From contig NZ_KB902502.1 of NCBI RefSeq assembly GCF_000379525.1, positions 1 through 64,000 on the forward strand: a stretch of 64,000 nt of DNA. The letters run 5' to 3'. The notes under the pieces were generated by a model that was not told where the DNA came from, made no database searches, and saw nothing but the letters and a program-made list of their open reading frames with translations. The position numbers were made by a program, and so were the translations under genes. Source of the DNA: Lamprocystis purpurea DSM 4197. GTDB taxonomy: Bacteria; Pseudomonadota; Gammaproteobacteria; Chromatiales; Chromatiaceae. Of the stretch, positions 27,460-38,035 are shown in pieces. Every line of letters begins with the position of its first letter. Positions within the stretch are counted from its first letter, which is position 1.

Positions 27460-28398
27460 ATGAACGTGAATAAGGACTATTACGCGACGCTGGGACTGAC
27501 GCCATCAGCCGACTCGGTCGTGCTGCGTGCAGCCTTCAAAGCGCTGGCGCAGCGTTATCACCCGGACAAGTCGGGGATCGACCGCGACCAGGCCAGTCAG
27601 CGCATGGCCGCTATCAACGAGGCTTATCGCGTCCTCAGCGATCCGGCCACCCGCATGGAATACGATCGGCTGCGGGAGAAAACAACGCAAAACGCGGATA
27701 CCGCCTTCGCCGACGGCGACACCGAACCCACGGCGGGCAGCCCGTTGGATGCGGATTGGAAGATCGCGGTCCAGTTCTATCCCGAACTGAAAGAGATCCG
27801 TTTGGGACTCGCCAGGATCTCCTGGAAACTTGCCGAGTCCTTTCGCGCCCGGCTCCTGAAAACCAAAGAGTTCGTCAATGCCCGCACATTGGCCGCTGAA
27901 CTGGAAAACGAGTTTTTGGCTCTCTATTTCGGAGCCAATCCCAAGACGCTGGGTTTCGGCAAAAGTCTTATTCTGGATGGCCGCCGGGATGCCGCCAGAG
28001 AACTCAACCGGGCCATTCGGATTTTGGGTGACGGCGCCGACCCTGACAAGATCATGCAGGTCATCCGGGACAAATATGATATCCCCGACACCGGCGCGGC
28101 CTGGCGTTACGATACCACCGGCAAACGCCGGGGAATCAGAGCCCAACGGTTTGCCAGTGAAAACGGCATGGTGTTGATGGAACTCCTTGAGCGTATCCGC
28201 AACCGCGAAGTCCCAGGATTCGTCGTCGACGGCATTTTTTATGTAGAGATCGACGAGCATGGCAGACCATTGCCGCCAAACCGCAGATCGGCGCGGGTCA
28301 AGCGCTCGTCCGCCAACATCGGCAACTATGTATTGATCGGGCTGCTTTTTACTTCGATCCTTGCGCTGTTTTTTCTGATTTCAAATTATTTATTCTAG
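27460..28398 (+). CDS. Membrane-anchored J-domain (DnaJ-like) protein
   Basis: The first 70 residues are a J domain with [20 protein letters not shown], the HPD motif (RYHPDKSG) and [16 protein letters not shown] central region of about 200 residues has no recognised domain (no Gly/Phe linker, zinc fingers or DnaJ C-terminal domain). It ends in a membrane helix ([20 protein letters not shown]). J domains stimulate Hsp70 ATPase, so it probably recruits DnaK to the membrane. It lies between gatA and gatB, 32 bases before gatB. Confidence 0.85.
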   Translation: MNVNKDYYATLGLTPSADSVVLRAAFKALAQRYHPDKSGIDRDQASQRMAAINEAYRVLSDPATRMEYDRLREKTTQNADTAFADGDTEPTAGSPLDADWKIAVQFYPELKEIRLGLARISWKLAESFRARLLKTKEFVNARTLAAELENEFLALYFGANPKTLGFGKSLILDGRRDAARELNRAIRILGDGADPDKIMQVIRDKYDIPDTGAAWRYDTTGKRRGIRAQRFASENGMVLMELLERIRNREVPGFVVDGIFYVEIDEHGRPLPPNRRSARVKRSSANIGNYVLIGLLFTSILALFFLISNYLF

Positions 28399-28430
28399 AA
28401 CGCTCTTCAGCTTCCCCCAGGTACTACAGC

Positions 28431-29863
<1,433 letters not shown>

Positions 29864-29867
<4 letters not shown>

Positions 29868-30562
29868 ACCCGCAGGCTGGAGAGCCCGGCGTCCAGATGC
29901 AGGATCTGGCCGGTGGTCAGGCGTGCATCATCAAGCAGCCAGACCCCTGCCCGCGCCAGATCGGCGGCCTCCCCGATCACTTTGAGCGGGTGTCGCTCCG
30001 CTGCTGCCGCGCGTTTCTCCGCGGTTGCCAGCAATCGCTCGGCCAAGGGGGTCGCGGTCAGGGTCGGCGCGATGGCGTTGACGCGGATGCGCGGGGCCAG
30101 TTCGGCGGCCAGGGCGCGGGTCAGCCCCTCGATGGCACCCTTGGCCGCCGCCACCGAGGCGTGATAAGGCATTCCAGTTCCCGCGGCGACACTGCTGAAG
30201 AGCAGAATGCCGGCGCTTTCAGCCTGACGTAATGATGGTAAGGCGCCCTGGATGGCGCGCACCGCGCCCATCACATTCAGGTCCAGATCCTCGCGCCACT
30301 CGTGCTCGGTCAATCGCTCGAAGGGTCGCAGACGGATACTCCCCGGGCAGTAGGCCAGTCCGTCAAGCACCGGCGGTAGTCGATCGCCCGGGAAGGCGTC
30401 CTGACGGACATCCCAGCACACACTGGTGATCCGCGGGTGGTCGGCGACCAACTCCGGATGCCGCGACAATTGGGTGACCTGGTGCCCCTGTTCAATGAGT
30501 TTCGACAGCAGGGCGGCACCGATTCCGGAGGTGCCGCCGACGATCAGGAAGTGTTTGGACAT
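29864..30562 (-). CDS. Short-chain dehydrogenase/reductase
   Basis: The 232-residue product has the Rossmann motif [10 protein letters not shown], the LNVMGA segment and the catalytic Ser and YxxxK-like region ([20 protein letters not shown] followed by AKGA; the Tyr is in [10 protein letters not shown]). The end ([13 protein letters not shown]) is typical of SDR proteins. The start at ATG 30562 ([15 protein letters not shown]) is preferred over the longer frame. Substrate unknown. Confidence 0.85.
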
Positions 30563-30798
30563 GGTCCGAATTCCGGTTGGGGGCCCGGGGAGTCCGGGCA
30601 AGAGTCACGAGGTATCGTCTCACCTGAGTTTTTCAACGGCTGTTCAGCGGGCGCGCAGACCCAACCCCGGCCGAGCCGGTACGCACCGCGCCATGCATCC
30701 TTCAACACCAGGAAACGTATTGGAACCGGCTGACTTTTGCGCTGATCGACACCGCCCATCCGACCCCTTCCGGAGGGTGCCGGGATCGGAGAGCACCC

Positions 30799-30826
30799 TT
30801 GACATCGCCTGGACAGGTACCATTTT
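30799..30826 (+). promoter_or_regulatory. Putative sigma-70 promoter of the 32-codon ORF
   Basis: TTGACA at 30799-30804, 16 bases, then CATTTT at 30821-30826. The -35 box is perfect and the -10 box weak. It lies about 75 bases before the small ORF. Confidence 0.35.
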
Positions 30827-30900
30827 CCTTGGTGCCCGGCAACAGACCGGGTCATGCAAAGAAATCCGGCCGCGCGCCGGTCAACCACCAGGAGAACACG

Positions 30901-30999
30901 ATGAACGATCCGATCGACATACTCGAGTCCTACTGCCCCGACAGCCGGGTTCATGCAATGATCAACAATCCGGAAACCGAGGGAATCGACGAAGGCTGA
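30901..30999 (+). CDS. Small ORF, 32 aa, unknown
   Basis: The peptide MNDPIDILESYCPDSRVHAM continues for 12 residues to an acidic end. AGGAG lies 7 bases before the ATG, a strong ribosome site, and a GC-rich hairpin with an 8-bp stem follows at 31007-31027. It has one Cys and a net negative charge, no signal peptide or membrane segment. It sits 80 bases before the NAD-dependent epimerase-like gene and could be a leader peptide or small protein. No family recognised. Confidence 0.5.
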   Translation: MNDPIDILESYCPDSRVHAMINNPETEGIDEG

Positions 31000-31080
31000 G
31001 CCTGTCCGGGGGCCTTGCCGGCCCCCGCGAGGTCTCGGCGTTCAACAAAATTTCAATCTAATCAGATAGGAGTGCGCGGC

Positions 31081-32004
31081 GTGAAGGTGGCAATCATCGG
31101 CGGTACCGGGTTCGTGGGCACCTATCTGATCGAGCGACTCCTCCAGGATGGCCACCTGCCGCGGTTGCTGGTCCGGGCAGGGAGCGAATCGAAAGTTGAG
31201 CGACCGACCGAGTGCGAACTGGTGACCGGCGAGGTTGGAGACCTCGCGGCGCTCCATCGCTGCGTCGAAGGGGCTGACGCCGTCGTCTATCTCATCGGCA
31301 TCCTGCGCGAGTTCCCATCACGCGGCATCAGCTTCGATGCACTTCAGCATCGTGGGGTGGTGGATACCCTAAGTGCGGCCAGAGCGCAGGGCGTGAAGCG
31401 TTTCCTCTTGATGAGTGCCAATGGGATCCACGCCGACGGCACCGCGTATCAGCGCACGAAGTTTCAGGCCGAGGCAGCCGTGAAAGCATCCGGGATGGAC
31501 TGGACCATCTTCAGACCCTCGGTGATTTTCGGCGATCCGCGCGGCCGGATGGAATTCTGCGACCAACTCAAGCGCGACATTATCGACAGCCCGATCCCCG
31601 CACCCCTGTTCTACACGGGCCTGCTGCCATTCAATGCCGGTCAGTTTCAGCTTGCGCCGGTGAGCGTCACCGATGTGGCGGCCGCGTTCGTCCAGGCGCT
31701 CACCGATCCCCGCACGCACGCCCAGACCTACTGTCTCTGCGGCCCGGACGCACTGAGCTGGAAGGCGATCCTCGGCACCATCGCCGCGGCCGGCGGTCGC
31801 TCCAAGTGGATGCTGCCGGCCCCCGTGTTCGGGATCAAAGCGGCCGCGCGTCTGTTCGATCGCTTTCCCTGGTTCCCAATCACCCGTGGCCAGATCGAGA
31901 TGCTCATGGAGGGCAATGTCTGCACGCAGGACGACGGCTTCGCGCGGCTCGGCGTGACCCCGCACCCCTTCAACAAAGACGCGCTGGCGTACCTGAGGAA
32001 CTGA
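31081..32004 (+). CDS. Atypical SDR, complex I NDUFA9-like NAD(P)-binding protein
   Basis: The 307-residue product starts at GTG 31081 with AGGAG 7 bases upstream. The N-terminal Rossmann motif is VKVAIIGGTGFVGTYLIERL. Further signatures are DAVVYLIGIL, RFLLMSANG and TIFRPSVIFGDPRGR. This pattern matches the NDUFA9-like atypical SDRs, which bind NAD(P)H but often lack the catalytic Tyr/Lys pair. A role in quinone or lipid metabolism is possible. Confidence 0.8.
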   Translation: MKVAIIGGTGFVGTYLIERLLQDGHLPRLLVRAGSESKVERPTECELVTGEVGDLAALHRCVEGADAVVYLIGILREFPSRGISFDALQHRGVVDTLSAARAQGVKRFLLMSANGIHADGTAYQRTKFQAEAAVKASGMDWTIFRPSVIFGDPRGRMEFCDQLKRDIIDSPIPAPLFYTGLLPFNAGQFQLAPVSVTDVAAAFVQALTDPRTHAQTYCLCGPDALSWKAILGTIAAAGGRSKWMLPAPVFGIKAAARLFDRFPWFPITRGQIEMLMEGNVCTQDDGFARLGVTPHPFNKDALAYLRN

Positions 32005-32042
32005 CCCGACGGTCATATCGCCATCGAACGCGAAAACCGGAC

Positions 32043-32288
32043 CTAGCAGCCTGTCGGACTTTAGGCGATTTCCGAATAAGACGCTATCAAGAATCAAGCT
32101 CCGTAGGAGCCCGCTTGCGGGCGACGTGACCTGCCGGAATCGCGTCATTGCCCACCCGTCGCCCGCAAGCGGGCTCCTACGGGTTGGATTTTTCGCGGAA
32201 ATCACCTTACGTTAGATTGTGGAGCAACAAAGAGCCTTTATGTTGACTCATACCCTAATCCTAGGGGCTAAGTCCGACAGGCTGCTAG
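32043..32288. mobile_element. MITE-like element with CTAG target duplication
   Basis: Terminal inverted repeats CAGCCTGTCGGACTT (32047-32061) and its exact reverse complement (32270-32284) enclose 238 bp without a transposase gene and are flanked by CTAG on both sides. Removing the element and one CTAG rejoins ACCGGACCTAGGGGCG, which matches the uninterrupted repeat at 57897-57912 (one base different). That fixes both the ends and the 4-bp duplication. It needs a transposase supplied elsewhere. Confidence 0.8.
32101..32182. repeat. 26-bp perfect inverted repeat inside the MITE
   Basis: CCGTAGGAGCCCGCTTGCGG plus 6 bases at 32101-32126 pair exactly with 32157-32182. Same general type as the GC-rich repeats near 15079, here carried within the MITE. 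Confidence 0.75.
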
Positions 32289-32501
32289 GGGCGAGTTTAA
32301 AACCCGCCCCTACACGCGTGTTCGTCTGGGTATCGGGTACGAAAGCTGTCATCAGGCCGCGGGCGGGTTGTCGGAATCCGCGCCAACGTTTAAGGTTGCG
32401 CCCTTGCGGCGACGGGACCGGCAGCGGCCGTCGCGACGCGACGGCGTTGCCCAGACCGGGCGGCCAACCCTGCGACTACCCCAAGGATCCCCGTAACCCT
32501 C
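32289..32501. other. ccmA upstream region with a split dispersed repeat
   Basis: 32289-32325 is the right part of the dispersed repeat interrupted by the MITE (GTTTAAAACCCGCCCCTACA). The rest up to ccmA holds no gene; the ccm promoter should be here but is not obvious. Confidence 0.55.
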
Positions 32502-33119
32502 ATGCTTCAGGTAGCCCAGCTCGAATGTCGGCGTGGCGACCGCTTGCTGTTCTCCGGACTGGACTTCGAGGTCGGACCCGGTACCCTACTTCACGTGCGG
32601 GGACGTAACGGCAGCGGCAAGACGACCCTGCTGCGCACCCTGTGCGGTCTCTACACCGCCGATCACGGGGAGGTGCACTGGCGCGGCAAGTCGATCCGCG
32701 CCTTGGGCGAGGATTACCGGCGCGACTTGCTGTATTTCGGCCATCTGAACGGAATCAAGGGCGATCTCACCGGGGTCGAAAACCTGCGCCTGGCCGCCAC
32801 CCTGGATGGCGACAAGGCCGACACGCGCACCGTCTGGGCCGCCCTGGCCCGCATCGGGCTGGCCGGGTTCGAGGATATTCCCACGCGGATGCTCTCGCAG
32901 GGCCAGAAAAAGCGCACGGCCCTGGCACGTCTGATCCTGAGCCGGGCGCCGCTGTGGATACTCGATGAGCCCTTCACCGCACTCGATACGGATGCGGTCG
33001 ACCTGCTCCAGCTGTTGATTGCCGACCAGGTCGCCGGCGGCGGGCTGGTGGTGCTCACCACCCATCAGGAAGTGCCGCTGACCTCGGGTCAGGCCTGCCA
33101 CCTGGACCTGGGCCGCTGA
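32502..33119 (+). CDS. ccmA: Heme exporter ATPase CcmA
   Basis: ATPase of the CcmABCD complex that releases holo-CcmE during cytochrome c maturation. The 205-residue ABC protein has Walker A (GRNGSGKTT), the signature LSQGQKKR and Walker B (LWILDEPFTALD). It starts the intact nine-gene ccm operon. Confidence 0.95.
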   Translation: MLQVAQLECRRGDRLLFSGLDFEVGPGTLLHVRGRNGSGKTTLLRTLCGLYTADHGEVHWRGKSIRALGEDYRRDLLYFGHLNGIKGDLTGVENLRLAATLDGDKADTRTVWAALARIGLAGFEDIPTRMLSQGQKKRTALARLILSRAPLWILDEPFTALDTDAVDLLQLLIADQVAGGGLVVLTTHQEVPLTSGQACHLDLGR

Positions 33120-33142
33120 GCCCGGAGCCGAGACCGGATACT

Positions 33143-33814
33143 ATGTTCAAGGTCTTCTGGAGCGTCCTGCACCGTGACTTGTTGCTCGCCATGCGGCGGC
33201 GCACCGATGTGTTGACGACGCTGTTTTTCTTCCTGATCGTCGTCAGCCTGTTTCCCTTGGGCGTCGGCACCGAAACCGCGGTCCTGCGCATCCTGGGACC
33301 GGGCGTGGTCTGGGTGGCGGCGCTGCTCGCCTCCATGCTGGCCCTGGAGCGGCTGTTCGCCGCCGACTTCGAGGACGGGACCCTGGAGCAATTACTGCTG
33401 ACCGATCAGCCGCTGGTGTTGCTGGTACTGGCCAAGATCACGGCCCACTGGTTGCTGACCGGGCTACCCCTGGTCTTGATGGCACCCCTGGTCGGCATGC
33501 AATATCACCTGACCGACCCGGCTATCGGTATCATGATGGCCGCCCTGCTGCTCGGCACCCCGGTGCTGAGCCTGATCGGGGCCATCGGCGCCGCGCTGAC
33601 CCTGGGCTTGCGCGGCGGGGGCATCCTGTTGTCGCTGCTGATCCTGCCGCTCTATATTCCTGTGCTGGTCTACGGCGCGGGGGCGGTGGAACTCGCCGCG
33701 GTGGAACTTACCGCCACCCGGCCCTATCTGATGCTGCTGGCAGCCTTCCTGCTGTCGTCTCTGATCCTGGCGCCGCTCGCATCCGCGGCCGCGCTGCGCA
33801 TTTCAATCGAATGA
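33143..33814 (+). CDS. ccmB: Heme exporter membrane subunit CcmB
   Basis: The 223-residue protein has six predicted membrane helices and the CcmB pattern (WSVLHRDLLLAMRRRTDVL, LFFFLIVVSLFPLGVG, FEDGTLEQLLL). Membrane partner of CcmA. Its stop overlaps the ccmC ATG. Confidence 0.95.
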   Translation: MFKVFWSVLHRDLLLAMRRRTDVLTTLFFFLIVVSLFPLGVGTETAVLRILGPGVVWVAALLASMLALERLFAADFEDGTLEQLLLTDQPLVLLVLAKITAHWLLTGLPLVLMAPLVGMQYHLTDPAIGIMMAALLLGTPVLSLIGAIGAALTLGLRGGGILLSLLILPLYIPVLVYGAGAVELAAVELTATRPYLMLLAAFLLSSLILAPLASAAALRISIE

Positions 33815-34596
33815 CACTGCACCGCCCGAGCCACCCGATGTCCAGCGCCTGGTCCAAGTTCGCTTCACCGTCCACCTTCTATCCCCTGGCGGGCCGGATG
33901 ATTCCGGTTTTCTGGGTGCTGGCGGCCGGTTCGCTCCTGGTCGGTCTCTACTGGGGCTTCTTCGAGACGCCGGATCAGCTCGGCGGCAGCAATGCTCAGA
34001 AAGGCTACTACCGGATCATCTTCCTCCACGTCGGCGCCGCCTGGATGTCGATGTGGCTCTATGCGGTCATGGTGGGCTGGGCCGCGGTGGGGCTGGTCTT
34101 CAACACCCGGCTGTCGTATATGATGGCCAACGCCATCGCCCCGACCGGGGCCATCTTCACCTTCCTGGCACTCTGGTCCGGGTCCTTCTGGGGACGCCCG
34201 AGCTGGGGGACTTACTGGGATTGGGACCCACGGCTGACCTCGGAGCTGATTCTGTTCTTTCTCTACATCGGCTACATCGCCCTGCACTCGGCCATCGACG
34301 ATGCCCGCCGGGCCGACCGGGCCGCGGCCCTGCTGGCCATCGTCGGACTGGTGATGGTGCCGGTGATCTTCTGGTCCATCAACTGTCCGGATCCTAATCA
34401 GTGCGCGGCCCTGCACCAGCGCTCGGGGCTCGGCAAGGTGGACGGCAATATCCTGTTCGCCATGCTGATGACCACGCTCGGGTTCTGGATGTACTCCTTC
34501 GCGACGACCCTGATGCGCGTGCGCACCATCATCCTGACGCGCGAGGCGCAGACCACTTGGGCCGCGGAGACGATCCAGGCGGAGGCCCGCTCATGA
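33811..34596 (+). CDS. ccmC: Heme handling protein CcmC
   Basis: CcmC loads heme onto CcmE. The 261-residue protein has six membrane helices and the tryptophan-rich WWD motif WGTYWDWDPRLT. Two flanking His that ligate heme are expected (FLHVGAAWMS and YIALHSAIDD). ATGA overlap with ccmB. The first ten codons may precede the true start at the ATG in HPMSSAW. Confidence 0.95.
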   Translation: MTLHRPSHPMSSAWSKFASPSTFYPLAGRMIPVFWVLAAGSLLVGLYWGFFETPDQLGGSNAQKGYYRIIFLHVGAAWMSMWLYAVMVGWAAVGLVFNTRLSYMMANAIAPTGAIFTFLALWSGSFWGRPSWGTYWDWDPRLTSELILFFLYIGYIALHSAIDDARRADRAAALLAIVGLVMVPVIFWSINCPDPNQCAALHQRSGLGKVDGNILFAMLMTTLGFWMYSFATTLMRVRTIILTREAQTTWAAETIQAEARS

Positions 34597-34660
34597 TCGC
34601 AAACCCTGGCCCGGCGCACCCGCGCAGTACACGTCAAGGCGCCACGACGCCGGGAAAACC

Positions 34661-34855
34661 ATGAACGAAGGCTTGATGCATTTCCTGTCCCAGGGCGGTT
34701 ACGCCCAATTCGTGTGGGGCGCCTATGGCATGGCCCTGCTGCTGCTGGTCGGCGAGGTGATCGGTTTGCGTCGCGGGCGGCGAACTATTTTGGCGCGGCT
34801 GAGTCGATTGTTGCGGTTAGGCACTCCGCCGGACCACCCGCGAGATCACGAGTGA
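34661..34855 (+). CDS. ccmD: Heme exporter small subunit CcmD
   Basis: The 64-residue protein has one membrane helix (QFVWGAYGMALLLLVGEVIG) after a short N-terminus and a basic C-terminus, the CcmD layout. It helps release holo-CcmE from CcmC. Position between ccmC and ccmE confirms the call. Confidence 0.9.
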   Translation: MNEGLMHFLSQGGYAQFVWGAYGMALLLLVGEVIGLRRGRRTILARLSRLLRLGTPPDHPRDHE

Positions 34856-34863
34856 GGCATTTC

Positions 34864-35379
34864 ATGAAGGCACGACAGAAACGGCTGGTCCTGGTCAGTG
34901 TGGCGATCATCGGCGTCGGCGCCGCCGCGGCGTTGGCCCTGAGCGCACTGCAAAGTAATATCTCCTACTTTTTCAGCCCCTCCCAGGTGATGGCCAAAGA
35001 GGCGCCGGCGGATCATGTGTTCCGCCTTGGGGGTCTGGTTTCCCAGGGTTCGGTTCAGCGGGCGGAGAACGGGCTCACCGTCACCTTCGATGTGACCGAT
35101 CTGGCGCAAACCGTCAAGGTTTCCTACACCGGCATCCTCCCCGATCTCTTCAAAGAGGGTCAGGGGGCCGTGACCCGCGGACGGCTGGGCCCGGATGGGG
35201 TCTTCTATGCCGAAGAGGTACTGGCCAAGCACGATGAGGAATACATGCCGCCCGAGGTCGCCGACAGCCTCAAAACCGAACATGCGCAGGGGCTGACACA
35301 AAGCCTGAGCACCCCTTCGGCCGCTACCTCTCAACAAGCCGCGGTGCAGCCTGCCGACCCGCGAACGGTGACCCGATGA
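34864..35379 (+). CDS. ccmE: Heme chaperone CcmE
   Basis: CcmE binds heme covalently in the periplasm and hands it to CcmF. The 171-residue product has an N-terminal anchor (RLVLVSVAIIGVGAAAALAL), an OB-fold beta barrel (FRLGGLVSQGSVQRAENGLT) and the heme-binding His in LAKHDEEYMPPEV. The ATG at 34864 is chosen over the longer frame, which overlaps ccmD. ATGA overlap with ccmF. Confidence 0.95.
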   Translation: MKARQKRLVLVSVAIIGVGAAAALALSALQSNISYFFSPSQVMAKEAPADHVFRLGGLVSQGSVQRAENGLTVTFDVTDLAQTVKVSYTGILPDLFKEGQGAVTRGRLGPDGVFYAEEVLAKHDEEYMPPEVADSLKTEHAQGLTQSLSTPSAATSQQAAVQPADPRTVTR

Positions 35380-37364
35380 TTCCCGAACTCGGCCATTTCG
35401 CCCTCATCCTGGCCCTGACGCTGGCCGTCACTCAGGCGATCGTTCCACTTTGGGGCTCCTTCAACGGCCGGCGTTCCTGGATGGCGATGGCCCGGCCGCT
35501 CGCCTGGGGTCAACTGACCTTCCTGAGTGTCGCGTTTCTCTGCCTGGTTCAGGCCTTTCTGACCGATGACTTCTCGGTGGTCTACGTGGCCACCAATTCC
35601 AACAGCCTGCTGCCGACCGCCTACAAGGTGTCCGCCGTCTGGGGCGCGCACGAGGGTTCGTTACTGCTGTGGGGGCTGTTGCTCGCCGGTTGGGGCGCGG
35701 CGGTCGCGCGCTTCAGCCGCAACCTGCCGCTGCCGATGATCTCCCGCGTCATCGCTGTACAGGCGATGATCGCCATCGGCTTCCTGCTCTTCATGCTGCT
35801 GACCTCGAACCCGTTCGCACGCATCTTCCCGGCACCCCTTGAAGGCCGAGACCTCAATCCGCTGCTCCAGGACTTTGGTTTGATCATTCACCCGCCCATG
35901 CTCTACATGGGTTACGTGGGCTTCTCGGTGGCCTTCGCGTTCGCCATCGCCGCACTGATCGGCGGGCAGCTCGACGCCGCTTGGGCACGCTGGTCGCGGC
36001 CCTGGACCACGGTCGCCTGGATCTTCCTCACCATCGGCATCGCGCTCGGTTCCTGGTGGGCCTACTACGAATTGGGCTGGGGCGGCTGGTGGTTCTGGGA
36101 CCCGGTCGAGAATGCCTCGTTCATGCCCTGGCTGGTCGGCACCGCGCTGATCCACTCGCTGGCCGTGACCGAAAAGCGCGGGGCCTTCAAGAGCTGGACG
36201 GTGCTGCTCGCCATCGCCACCTTCTCACTCTCGCTGCTCGGCACCTTCCTGGTGCGTTCAGGCGTTCTGACCTCGGTCCACGCCTTCGCCACCGACCCGG
36301 CGCGCGGCTCCTTCATCCTCGCTTTCCTGGTGATCGTCATTGGCGGTTCACTGGCGCTCTATGCCTGGCGCGCCCCGACGGTCTCCGGCGGCGGCCGCTT
36401 CGATCTGCTCTCGCGCGAGAGTTTCCTGTTGGTCAACAACCTGCTGCTGGCGGCCCTGGCCGCGCTGGTGCTCTTCGGCACCCTGGCACCGCTGATCTAT
36501 GAAGCGGCCGGCTGGGGCAAGATCTCGGTCGGCTTCCCCTGGTTCAACACCATGTTCGTGGCGATCTCGCCGCTGCTGGTGCTGGCCATGGGTATCGGTC
36601 CACTGACCCGCTGGAAACACGATGAACCGGCCCGCCTCCTGCGGCAACTGTGGCTCGCGCTCGGTGTCGGCCTGGCCGTGGGAGCGCTCGCCGTCACCGA
36701 CCTGATCCTGCCCGGCAACCTCTACGTCAGCCTCGGGCTGGGCCTCGCGGCCTGGCTGATCAGCACCCACCTGATCGCCTTGGGTGAGCGCCTTTGGCAT
36801 CGCGGGTTCCAAGGCCTGGTCGCGGACCTGGGCGGCCAGGGCCGCAGTTGGTACGGCATGTGGCTGGCCCATCTTGGCATCGCCGTGTTCATCATCGGTG
36901 CCACGCTGGTCTCCAATTACGGCAGTGAGACCGATGTCCGGATGGCCCCGGGGTCAACGCACGAGGCCGCCGGTTACCGGTTCCAGTTCAACGGCGCCCA
37001 ACCCGTCATGGGTCCGAATTATCGGGCTCAGCGGGGGGAATTCCTGGTGTTCCAGGGCGACCGTCAGATCGCGGTCCTGCACCCCGAGAAGCGCGCCTAC
37101 CTGACAGGGGGGATGCCGATGACCGAGGCCGGGATCGATCCGGGCCTGCTGCGCGACCTCTATATCTCGCTCGGCGAACCGGTGGGTACCGCGGGTGATT
37201 GGGCGGTGCGTCTCTACTACAAACCGTTCGTGCGCTGGATTTGGCTCGGCGGCATTCTGATGGCCCTGGGCGGGCTGCTGGTCATCAGCGACCGACGCTA
37301 CCGCACCGAACGCCGGACCGCGACCGTACCGACCGTAGCGGCCGGCACGCCGGTACCGGCCTGA
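35376..37364 (+). CDS. ccmF: Heme lyase subunit CcmF
   Basis: CcmF with CcmH joins heme to apocytochrome c. The 662-residue membrane protein has the WWD motif WGGWWFWDPVENASFMPW, many helices and conserved His-containing segments (WGAHEGSLLLW, LIIHPPMLYMGY). Length and order are normal. Confidence 0.96.
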   Translation: MIPELGHFALILALTLAVTQAIVPLWGSFNGRRSWMAMARPLAWGQLTFLSVAFLCLVQAFLTDDFSVVYVATNSNSLLPTAYKVSAVWGAHEGSLLLWGLLLAGWGAAVARFSRNLPLPMISRVIAVQAMIAIGFLLFMLLTSNPFARIFPAPLEGRDLNPLLQDFGLIIHPPMLYMGYVGFSVAFAFAIAALIGGQLDAAWARWSRPWTTVAWIFLTIGIALGSWWAYYELGWGGWWFWDPVENASFMPWLVGTALIHSLAVTEKRGAFKSWTVLLAIATFSLSLLGTFLVRSGVLTSVHAFATDPARGSFILAFLVIVIGGSLALYAWRAPTVSGGGRFDLLSRESFLLVNNLLLAALAALVLFGTLAPLIYEAAGWGKISVGFPWFNTMFVAISPLLVLAMGIGPLTRWKHDEPARLLRQLWLALGVGLAVGALAVTDLILPGNLYVSLGLGLAAWLISTHLIALGERLWHRGFQGLVADLGGQGRSWYGMWLAHLGIAVFIIGATLVSNYGSETDVRMAPGSTHEAAGYRFQFNGAQPVMGPNYRAQRGEFLVFQGDRQIAVLHPEKRAYLTGGMPMTEAGIDPGLLRDLYISLGEPVGTAGDWAVRLYYKPFVRWIWLGGILMALGGLLVISDRRYRTERRTATVPTVAAGTPVPA

Positions 37365-37465
37365 CCGAAGCACTGCCCGACCGCGGCGCGCGTGGCGAAT
37401 GCGCGCGCCTGGCGGGCGCCGCGGCGCGGCGGCCCGCGGCAACCGACCGACATTGAGGATCGATC

Positions 37466-38035
37466 ATGGCACGTTCCACCACCAGTTATCTGGTGCCCTT
37501 GGGCCTCTTTCTGGCGCTGGCCGCCTTGCTGTTCTACGGGCTGTCACTGGACCCGCGCAAGGTGCCCTCGCCCCTGGTGGGTAAGCCGGCCCCGCCCTTT
37601 ACCCTGGAATCACTCAAAGAGCCGGGAACACAGATCAGCTCGGACATCCTCAAGGGGCAGGTCTCGCTGGTGAATGTCTGGGCGTCCTGGTGTCCGTCCT
37701 GCCGCCAGGAGCACGGCGAACTGGTGCGCATCGCGCGCGATTCGGACGTTCAGTTGATCGGCTTCAATTGGAAGGACGAGCGCCCGGCCGCCCTGGAGAT
37801 GCTGAGCCGTTTCGGCGATCCCTACACCCTGAGCGTCTTCGACCCGGACAACCAGGCTGGGATCGACTGGGGGGTCTACGGGGCTCCGGAGACCTTCGTG
37901 ATCGATGCCGAGGGCATCATCCGCCATAAGCGCATCGGTCCCATCGACGGCAAGGTCTGGGCCGAGGAGATCCTGCCGGTGATCCAGCAATTCTCGCCGA
38001 AAGGCGAGCCCGTCAATGCCGCAAACCAACACTGA
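37466..38035 (+). CDS. ccmG: Thiol:disulfide interchange protein CcmG/DsbE
   Basis: A membrane-anchored thioredoxin-like protein that reduces the apocytochrome CxxCH cysteines. The 189-residue product has an N-terminal anchor (YLVPLGLFLALAALLFYGLS), the active site WCPSC in NVWASWCPSCRQEH and the cis-Pro region YGAPETFVID. A 100-base gap separates it from ccmF. Confidence 0.95.
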   Translation: MARSTTSYLVPLGLFLALAALLFYGLSLDPRKVPSPLVGKPAPPFTLESLKEPGTQISSDILKGQVSLVNVWASWCPSCRQEHGELVRIARDSDVQLIGFNWKDERPAALEMLSRFGDPYTLSVFDPDNQAGIDWGVYGAPETFVIDAEGIIRHKRIGPIDGKVWAEEILPVIQQFSPKGEPVNAANQH

